Below are positions 56,030-64,000 of a DNA stretch of 64,000 nucleotides, piece after piece. The stretch comes from Cycas panzhihuaensis. Its lineage: Eukaryota > Cycadophyta. The stretch spans positions 144,405,741 to 144,469,740 of the forward strand of contig CM041465.1 in NCBI GenBank assembly GCA_023213395.1, given 5' to 3'. The position numbers and the translations under genes are program-made. The notes under the pieces were generated by a model that worked only from the letters and a program-made list of their open reading frames with translations, made no database searches and was not told the DNA's origin. Numbering within the stretch: the stretch's first letter is position 1; each line of letters begins with the position of its first letter.

Positions 56030-57572
56030 AAATTCTAGTTGATAGATTCTGGAGCCTCTTGACACATGACCGGTTCCAAGGCCTTGCTTACAAACATCGT
56101 GCCAGTGAAGAGTCAAACAGGGGCATTTGGTGATGATGCAATACTTGGGATTGCCAAGATTGGAACTCCCATTTCACTAACAAATTCAGTCATTAAACAT
56201 CACCTAAATAATGTATTCTATGTACCTAGGATGACAAGAAATTTGTTATTTGCCAATCAAATAAATAAGCAGAAGTTTGATGTGTTCTTTAGCCACCTTG
56301 GTAAATGCCTCGTCTTAATGTCAATGGCAATGTGATTGCAACTAGATATGAGGATCATGGACTTTACATGTTGGACGCCACATCAACACCTACATTTTTG
56401 CATGAGGATATTGGCAGCTATAGTTTTTTTGTTTTAGCCGCTAAAAAACAATTTGCACCTATTACTCAGTCACTTCCTAAAAATCAGTTATGGCATCAAT
56501 GCTTCGGTCATTTGAATATGAACAACCTTCAGTTGCTATTCAAACTAAACATGGTGCATGGTTTGCCAAAAATTAAACAGACTAAATGTCTTTGTGAATC
56601 TTGCATTATGGGAAAGCATCATAGAGCACCCTTCAAATCCAATGGCAAAGTTTGGCATGCTCAGGAACCATTGGGCCTTGTTCATTCAAACATTTATGGA
56701 GCCATGTCACAAGGATTAATTAATGGTTATCGCTTTTTCATTACCTTCATTGATGATTTTCCTGCATGGTTTGGGTCTACTTTTTGAAGCAGATATCATA
56801 AGCTTTTGAGAAATTTAAAGAATTCAAAACTGGACCTAAACTAGAATCTGGCATGCCACTCAAAATCCTATGCTGTGATAATGGTGGTGAACATGCCTCA
56901 AAAGAGTTCACCCAATTTTGTAAGGATAACAACATCAAGCGATATTTCTTTGCCCCCTATACTCCTTAGCAAAATTGAGTTGTTGAGAGGATGAATTGGA
57001 CTTTGGTTAGCAAAGGCAAGGCCATGCTTGCTGCTAGAAACCTTGGACATCATTTATGCGTTGTAGCAATCAACACTTTTGCATATCTCACCAACATGAG
57101 TCTAACCAAGGCAATCAAAGATATCATACCTGAGGAGGCTTGGTCATGTCAAAAGCCTACAGTTTCACATTTGCGGACTTTTGGATGCACAACATATATA
57201 CACATTCCAAAAGAAGAAAGGAAGAAATTGGATGACAAAAGCAAGAAGTGCATCTTCATTGGATATATACCTAGATGCAATGGTTACAAACTATATGATC
57301 CTACTACATGGCAAATGCATACATCTCGGGATGTTATTTTTTCTGAAGAGAATCAGAAATTGGATCCACAACAAGTTTCATTTCCTACTGATCAGAACAA
57401 CTTTGCAAGGACTACTGATCCTCCTCCAACCATTGAAAATGTTCCTACAGTAACTATGGTCCCATCAGCTCCATCCACATCATATTCTTCTGGCTCTTCA
57501 TCTACATTGGGTCCTTCTACTTCTCCATCAATTCCTTCACAAGAGCTTCAAGTAGAGGTCATCTCCAAATAA
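56030..57572 (+). pseudogene. Protease and integrase of copia F, broken
   Basis: The protease reads LIDSGAS, then a stop, then HMTGSKALLTNI. The zinc region LWHQCFGHLNMNNLQ and CLCESCIMGKHHRAP follows, then VHSNIYGAMSQ (first D changed to N). LCCDNGGEHASKEF carries the second D, and VVERMNWTL the E, after frame breaks near 56787, 56969 and 56978. The C-terminal part is open from 56991 with KKCIFIGYIPRCNGYKLYDP and a proline/serine-rich linker. Confidence 0.85.
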
Positions 57573-57642
57573 CTACCAAAATGGTATTTGCAATCCACCA
57601 AAGAGATAATCCAAATACAGGCAATCCACCAATTTTGTCTTA

Positions 57643-58440
57643 ATGGAACAACTGTTATTTGCTCTTGAACCTTCCACTTTTGAGGAGGCAATTACAGACC
57701 AAATGTGGCAAGTTGCAATAAAGAGGAAATGGACTCTATTCTTCAAAATGATGCTTGGGAGCTGGTTGAGCTATCAAAAGGAAAGAAGCCAATTGATTGT
57801 CATTGGCTTTATAAGACTAAATTTCATGTAGACGACTCCATTAAGTGCCATAAAGCTCGTTTGGTAGCCAAAGGTTTCAAATAGATTGATGGCATCAACT
57901 ATGATGAAACATTTGCCCCAGTTGCCAGCATGGCCTTTGTATGGCTTTTTTTGGCACTTGCATCTTAACATCAATGGCTTGTTTACCATATGGATGTTAA
58001 AAGCGACTTCTTGAATGGCGATCTACAAGAAGAAGTATATCTGAGGCAATCTCACAATTATGTTGTTTGTGGCAAAGAGCACCTAGCTTGCAAACTGAAG
58101 AGAGCTTTGTATGGCATCAAGCAACCGCCTCAAGCATTGTATGCAAGATTGATTAATATCTTCTAAAGCATGGACTCATTCGCTCATCCTTAGATCCCAA
58201 CTTATACATCAAGATATGAGACAACTTGATTACTTTGGTTGCCTTCTATATTGATGAATTGTTGATTATAGACAATGACACAGAGTGGCTTGTATATCTC
58301 CAAGGGGAATTCAATAACAACTTTGAGATGACGAACCTCGGGTTGGTACATTATTTTTTTGGCATGGAGGTCTGGCAGCAATCGGGCTATACCTTCCTTT
58401 CACAGTCCAAATATGCAAGGGAGATATTACTGTGATTCAA
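57643..58440 (+). pseudogene. Reverse transcriptase of copia F, broken
   Basis: Motifs in shifting frames are AHKARLVAKGFK, YDETFAPVASM, MDVKSDFLNGDLQEEVYL, KRALYGIKQPPQALYARL and the catalytic region FYIDELLIIDND (normally YVDDLLI), so the second catalytic aspartate reads E. LGLVHYFFGMEVWQQSG ends the domain. Confidence 0.8.
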
Positions 58441-58441
58441 G

Positions 58442-59150
58442 ATGGAGGATTGTAAACTTTCACCAACCCCAATGGAGACAGGACTTAAGTTGGACATTGG
58501 TGAACATGACAAGCCTATTGATCCCACCTTATACAAACAACTTGTGGGGAGTCTAATCTATGAGACTCATACTTGCCTAGACATATCTTATGCAGTTGGG
58601 ATTTGCTCCAAGTTGATGACACAACCCAAGGTTTCACATTGGAATGCAACCAAGCAAATTTTGAGGTACCTTTGTAGGTTGTTGCAATTTGGCATTGACT
58701 AGTGGCAGGTGGATAATCCTTCTTTGATAGGCTACACAAATGCAGATTCGGTTGGATGTTGAGATAACAGAAGATCGACCTCAGGATATTGTTTCAACCT
58801 AGGTTCAACAATTGTTTCCTGGAGTTGCAGAAAGCAACCAAATGTTAACTTATCATCCACGGAGCAGAGTATAAAGTTGTGGTCAATGTAGCTACAGAAG
58901 CCAGCTGGCTCAGAAGGATTCTTGACAACGAAAGTGTCTTGAAGATGACAAGGAATCCCATTTTCCATGCAATGACGAAGCATATCGAGTGTACCATTAT
59001 TTTATTGGAGAACATGTTCAAGATGGTGAAATAGTCCTTGTCTACATGCCAATCAATGAACAAGTTGCATACATTTTCACCAATGCACTTGGCAAAGAGA
59101 AACTCGAGCAGTTTTGACATCACCTCAGTGTTCAAATTAATGAATTCATC
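58442..59150 (+). pseudogene. RNase H of copia F, broken
   Basis: MEDCKLSPTPMETGLKLD and LYKQLVGSLIYETHTCLDIS lead into VGICSKLMTQPKVSHWNATK and ILRYLCRLLQFGI. The SDWAG-like region is changed (YTNADSVGC, then a stop), and RRSTSGYCFNLGSTIVSWSC follows. The frame then shifts repeatedly to the purine tract AAGGGAGGG at 59154-59162. Confidence 0.8.
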
Positions 59151-59162
59151 ATTAAGGGAGGG

Positions 59163-59632
59163 TGATAGAATTAATGATTTATTCATTAACTCATCTTTGT
59201 GTACTTTCTAATTGTAATGTAAATGTGAGTCACATAATATAATGTTGTAAAGTGCAAATGTACTTTAAGTTGTAACTTGAAGTTGTGAATTCTAGTTGAG
59301 GGGCTAAAAGCCCACTTTCACCAATGTGAGCATGAGTGACACTTGGTCACCATGCAAACAATCTCTCATGCATGTGTGCCACTTGTCCACCATGCATGGT
59401 GATTGTACTTTCTATATATTGAGGACCTATCTTGGCAATTGCATAATGGATTATTGAGAGGATTTATGTTGTGTAAGCTTTGTTTATGCTAATTAAAGGC
59501 TATTTTGGGGTTTGAACATAATTTTTGCCCCACCAATTTTTCATGCTTTGATCATGCTAATGTGATTGTGGCTGTTTATTGTTAATGCTTTAGATCCTAG
59601 TAGAGAGAAGATAACAAACTTGTTTTCTCTCA
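59163..59632 (+). repeat. 3' LTR of copia F
   Basis: 470-bp copy of the 5' LTR, directly after the purine tract. Confidence 0.9.
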
Positions 59633-60950
59633 ATATTGTGGCTGCCCTATAGGATTCTATTTTCTTCTCAGGGGCATTAGGTATACATAACCTTTCCCTA
59701 TATTAAAGCAAACCATTGCCTAATAGAATATAGTTTTCTATTTGCTTTTCATAATGAATATTGTTTCAAAGATTCTATAGTTGGTTTAAAGTATTTATCA
59801 CTAATCAAGAAATCCTTGATGGCATTGTTTAGATTAGTATTTACTAGAGATATAACATTGATGTAACTTCTTTTTTGACTAAGGGCATTTACTAGTTGAT
59901 TCTCCTTCCTAGGTATAGATTGAATATCAAAACCATATTCGATGATTAGTTCTATCCAATGTCTCTATTTCATGTTTAGGTGAAGTTGTGTAAAACTATA
60001 TTGTAGGCCGTGATGATCTATTTTGGGAGTAAATTTAACTCTTAATATGTTCACAAATTTTCAAGGCGTGCATAACACCTAATAATTCTAAGTTATGGGT
60101 GGGATAATTTTTTTCAGTATTTTGTGGTTTCCTTGATTCATAGCTTATAATTTTACCAATCTGCATCAAAGCTCGTATTAAACCATCTCCATTGGCATCT
60201 ATTATTACCAAGCAGACTTTGTTTGGAACATGGATACATAATATTAGTGCTATTGTTAATGATCTTTTTAGTTAATAGAAGGCTTCTTCACATTCTGACG
60301 TCCATCTGAAAGTTTTATCTTTTTGGGTCAGGTCAGTTAGAAGTGCCACAATTTTAGAATATCCTTTAACGAACTTCCAACAGAATCTAAATAGACTTGA
60401 AAAACTTCGCACTTGATGTGCGCCTTTTGATGATGATCACTCTTGTACAACTTTTATATTTTTGGGGTCTAGGGTGATTCTTTTTCTTGAAATGATATGT
60501 CTTAAATATGAAATTTAGTTTTGAAGAATTCACATTTATTTGATTTTGTATATAATTTATGTTATCTTAAATTTTTTGAGTACTTATCTGATATGATATT
60601 CTTGTTCTATTTTAGTCTTTGAGTGTACTAAGATATTGTCTAGAAATATGATCATGAGTATGTCCAAATGGGGTTAGAATATATCCTTTAGTAGGGTCAT
60701 GAAAGTGGTCGGTGCATTGGTTAATCTGAAGGGTAGAACAACAAATATGTAATTGTCGTACCCTAGTTCATAAAGTTGTTTTTGGTATATCTTCTTCCTT
60801 GATTATAATCTGATGATGCTTGATCATAAATCTATTTTAGAAAAATGTTTGGTACCATTAAGCTAATCTAGTAGATTTTCATTTTTAGGTAACAAGTATC
60901 TGTTTTTTGTTGTAAGCTAATTTAGCTATTGATAGCAAACCTAATTGAGA
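59633..60950 (-). pseudogene. Gypsy L: RT and RNase H remains
   Basis: The minus strand keeps the RT motif LPFRLTNAPTTFMTLLKD at 60683-60736 and, further left, degraded connection and RNase H sequence with many stops. It continues the gypsy element whose integrase lies at 52235-53204, on the far side of copia F. It is too decayed for any product. Confidence 0.6.
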
Positions 60951-61143
60951 TGAACAAAAAAACTTGCCTTCCATGGAGATCTAGTCTCCTTTAAATATAC
61001 ATCATACTAGATGACCGTTACAAATTGAATTGTAATCGATCCACCTTTAATTGCCAAGTGTCAACATCTTAGATATAAATTACATTTGAGGGTATTCCAA
61101 CATTACCCCTTTCTGTACCTAGATAAAACATTACACTTTAACA
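60951..61143 (-). repeat. Probable short 3' LTR of copia G
   Basis: The right end is set by TTAACA next to the minus-strand purine tract (GAGAGGG). The left end at TGAACA is a guess from the TG rule and the end of gypsy L similarity. No second copy is visible. Confidence 0.35.
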
Positions 61144-61729
61144 CCCTCTCTTAATGTTTTATCTCTAGTAAACCTAATCTGTTCCTTAGATTTTGAAATC
61201 TCTCTTTTCCAAGAGATTTTGTTAGCAGGTTTGCAACTTGTTCTGTAGATGGACAGTATTCCAAATCGATTTCCCTGTTGTGGAATTTTTCCCTTATGAA
61301 GTGATGATGTACTTCTATGTGTTTGGTTTTTGCTTGAAGGACTGGATTTTGGTTAATTTGATGGTGCTCTGATTGTCACATTTCAGAATAGATGCTTGAT
61401 TCTGTCATTTATTCCAAGTCGTCTAGGAGTTGTCTCAACCAGATAGCTTCGCACGTTGTTACAACTGCTTTGTATTCTACCTCAATGGATGATAATGCCA
61501 CAATAGCCTATTTTTGCTACACCAGGAAATTACTGCACATCCTAGAAAAAAAACAATACCCACTAGTTGATTTCCTTTGTTCTTTGTGTCCTGCCCAATC
61601 GGAGTCGCAGAAACCCGATAGATTACTTGATCCTCCTTTAGGATACACTAGTTTCAGGTCTGTCGTCCCTTTTAGGTACCTTAGAATTCTCCTTGCGGCC
61701 TTCCAATGTCTCATTTTAGGATTTTGCAT
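61144..61729 (-). pseudogene. RNase H of copia G and polypurine tract
   Basis: MRHWKAARRILRYLKGTTDL and LSGFCDSDWAGHKEQRKSTS are readable in one frame, ending in a frameshift near 61530. ALSSIEVEYKAVVTTCEAIW and LRQLLDDLE continue in another frame, and KCDNQSTIKLTK near 61360. The purine tract (CATTAAGAGAGGG) is at 61144-61156. Confidence 0.8.
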
Positions 61730-61744
61730 GTATCTGGATACTAA

Positions 61745-62734
61745 TCACATCGAATGTGATATGTCAGGCCTAGTGGCTGTTAGATAAATCAGACTCCCAA
61801 TCATTTGTCTATATAAGGTGATGTCTGTTGCCTGCTCCATATTTTCCGCTGTCAGGTCATAATTTATTTCCATGGGTGTGGGACAGGGGTTGCAACTTTC
61901 CATATGGAATTTGGTCAATAGATCTCTAATGTATTTGCTCTGAGATAGAGCAACATAACCTTGTTGTTGATCTATTTCTAATCCCGGGTAGTAGCTCATG
62001 AGGCCCAAGTCTGTCGTTTCAAATTCTCGCTTGAGTTGTTCTTTTATGTCTGCAATGGATTCTGCATCATTACCTGTGAGAACCATGTCATCTACGTAAA
62101 CAACAATTATTGTGACTTTGCCATTTCTTTTCCTTATGTATAAGCTGGAGTTTGAATCACATCGTTGAAAGCAGTTCTGACACAAGTATTGATCTAATTT
62201 TGCGTACCAAGCTTGAGGGGCTTGCTTTAACCCATATAGAGCCTTTTTTAATTTGCATACCAGATGCTCTTGTCCTTCTTTGATGTATCCAATGGGTTGT
62301 TTCATATAGACTTCCTCTTCTAATTCCCCATTCAAAAAGGTGTTTTTTACATCTAATTAAAAGATTTTCCAATCTAGCATAGCAGCTAGTGCAATCACTG
62401 TTCTTACATTGTTTAGCTTGGCCACAGGAGAAAAGGTTTCTTCAAAGTCCACTCCAGTTGTTTGAGTGTATCCTTTTGCAACTAGCTGTGCTTTGTGCTT
62501 CTCTATTTCGCCACTGGTTTCCTCCTTAATTTTGTAAACCCATTTGCAGCTGACTACGGATTTGTTGGCAGGTAACTCTACTAGTTCCCATGTTTGATTT
62601 TTTCTAATTGTGTCCATTTCACTGTCCATGGTTGACTTCCATTCATGTTGATCTTTGGCCTCTTGAAAGGTTTGTGGTTCGATTCTACTTATCAGGGCCC
62701 TTGGCCTTTGTCTCTGCATTCTGTGTTCAAGCAC
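61745..62734 (-). pseudogene. Reverse transcriptase of copia G, one break
   Basis: The right part (62734-62357) has KNQTWELVELPANKSVVSCK, KHKAQLVAKGYTQTTGVDFE and TVIALAAMLDWKIF. After a stop at 62357 the left part (62335-61745) has MNGELEEEVYMKQPIGYIKE, KKALYGLKQAPQAWYAKLDQ and the catalytic YVDDMVLTGND, then LYRQMIGSLIYLTATRPDIS. Except for the stop the domain is nearly whole. Confidence 0.9.
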
Positions 62735-62782
62735 ATTGCCTTTTTCCTCTTCGATTGTTTTGATGAACCATTTAGTAAACTT

Positions 62783-63677
62783 CTATTTTTTTGTACCTTC
62801 TTCAGTGTTTGTTTCCTCCATTGATTGTTCTATGGTTGATTCTTCTCCTTCTGTTGTTTCATTTTGAATTGATGAAGAAGAAGGAGATGATTCTATAGAG
62901 GGTATTTCCTCTGAGGTAATTTCAAACACGGCTTCTTGTTCCACCTCCTCCTCATTTCCTTCGATTATTCTAACTTGTGAAGTATCATTTGAGCTATCTC
63001 CTTCATTGAAAACAACATTTCTACTTACATAGATTTTATTGGACTTAGGATCTATGCATTTATAGGCCTTTGAGTTTTTGGTGTAACCTATCATAATGCA
63101 TTCTGTGCTTTTTGCATCAATTTTAGATCTCCTTTTATCAGGTATGTGAACAAAAGCTTGGCTACTAAATATTTTAAGTGAACTTACATCAGGTTTCCTA
63201 CCTGTCCAGGCTTCTTCTGGAGTGATGTTCTTTAGAGCCTTTGTTAGGCTATGATTTATTAGACAGCAGACAGTGCTTATTGCCTTAGCCCAATATGATT
63301 TTGGAACTTCCTTTTCGTAAACCATGCTTTTGGCCATTTCCGTTAGAGTCCTATTTTTCCTTTCTGCAACTCCATTAGATTGTGGTGTATATGGAGTTGT
63401 GACCTGTCTGCGAATTCCGTGCAACTTACAGTAGTTTAGAAACTCCTTCGAGATGTATTCACCTCCTCCATCTGATTTCATGCACTTGATTTTCGTTCCT
63501 GATTCCAACTCTACTTCTGCTTTAAATTCTTTGAATATTTCGAAAGCTTCTGACTTGTTGTGAAGAAAGTAAACCCACACTTTTCGAGTAAAATCATCAA
63601 TGAAGGTTAGAAAATACCTGCAGCCATTGATTGAGAGTGGTGTGATGGGACCACACAGATCCGTATGGATTAAGTCC
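62783..63677 (-). CDS. Integrase of copia G, core open, N-terminus lost
   Basis: The frame holds DLIHTDLCGPITPLSINGCR with the first D, IKCMKSDGGGEYISKEFLNY with the second D, and PQSNGVAERKNRTLTEMAKS with the E. C-terminal motifs EEAWTGRKPDVSSLKIF and TECIMIGYTKNSKAYKCIDP and an acidic serine-rich linker follow. The three catalytic residues are present. The zinc region is missing because a D-like LTR begins at 63678; the frame open beyond that point is LTR sequence. Confidence 0.88.
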
Positions 63678-64000
63678 TGTGAAAAGAGGCTAGATGGCCT
63701 CAACAGTCCCAAGATCTAGAAACTAGGATCACTCTAGTTCTAGTTGCATAAATACAAACAAGTATAATAATCTCAAGGAAAATAGAGAGTAAAGAGACAA
63801 AGCACAAATGAAGGAGCAAGAGAAAATGATACCCAATATGTAGAGTTGGAATTGGTCCAACCTCCAAAGAATGAGCAATTTGATTAGCAAACTGGCAGCA
63901 TAACAATACAGCTCCAACTCTCTTATGAGACAATGAGAAGAGGTCTCATTATATAAAGTGAGATGAGAGACCTAAGGCCTTGGATGTTTGACAAATGTCA
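63678..64000 (-). repeat. Partial D-type copia LTR at the window end
   Basis: It begins TGTGAAAAGAGGC like the D LTR at 40607 and matches it closely, with more divergence near 63770-63790. Its orientation means the interior of that element lies beyond the window. It interrupts the integrase gene of copia G; the five bases before it are AGTCC. Confidence 0.85.

Larger units (their letters stand above)
53205..59632 (+). mobile_element. Element F: complete Ty1/copia retrotransposon
   Basis: LTRs at 53205-53676 and 59163-59632 begin TGATAGAATT and end TTTTCTCTCA. I estimate about 10 percent divergence between them, so this is an older insertion than B or K. The flanks ATGTT (53200-53204) and ATATT (59633-59637) differ at one base and may be the target duplication after mutation. 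Primer site, gag, protease, integrase, RT, RNase H and purine tract are in order. Gypsy L sequence lies on both sides. Confidence 0.9.

Noticed and set aside
61392-61787. 131-codon plus-strand frame
   Set aside because: It is opposite the RNase H of copia G, whose motifs are clear on the minus strand.

Overview
This 64 kb window is plant nuclear DNA made almost entirely of nested LTR retrotransposons. I found no intact host gene, RNA gene or CRISPR array. The reasons are Ty1/copia gag-pol with the order protease-integrase-RT-RNase H, Ty3/gypsy gag-pol with integrase last, initiator-tRNA-Met primer sites (TGGTATCAGAGC), and a broken fragment of a plant UBE2O-type ubiquitin-conjugating enzyme gene. 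Density and depth of nesting suggest a large-genome seed plant, perhaps a gymnosperm; that is inference only.

Layout. 1-11475: gypsy element A, minus strand, cut in two by element K (3446-8050), a 4.6 kb non-autonomous LTR element with 365-bp LTRs, a 5-bp target duplication (ATCAC) and a captured antisense fragment of a UBC23/UBC24-like gene. 11476-12008: one LTR lying between the primer site of A and the polypurine tract of a second gypsy fragment H (12009-12889). 12888-16990: about 1.3 kb LTR-plus-gag units in three tandem copies. 17111-19340: a lone copia 5' LTR and leader. 19346-26571: copia element B, plus strand, complete with LTRs and TSD CCCAC. 26686-36912: gypsy element C, plus strand, related internally to A, complete with TSD ATCAT. 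36913-40606: copia J, gag to RT, broken by copia D. 40607-46654: copia D, minus strand, 5' LTR missing. 46655-51180: copia E, plus strand, same family as B and D, sitting in the leader of D and truncated in integrase. 51181-53204 and 59633-60950: remains of gypsy L, minus strand, split by copia F (53205-59632). About 60951-63677: copia G, minus strand, broken by a D-like LTR (63678 to the window end).

How the parts work together: the genes are the usual retrotransposon machinery (Gag particle, protease, integrase, RT, RNase H), nearly all now broken by stops and frameshifts. Most mutually consistent features are element ends: LTR pairs, primer sites, polypurine tracts and target duplications. 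The points most worth following up are the host gene fragment in K, an extra reading frame downstream of pol in both A and C, the LTR shared by two gypsy lineages, and the tandem LTR-gag array.
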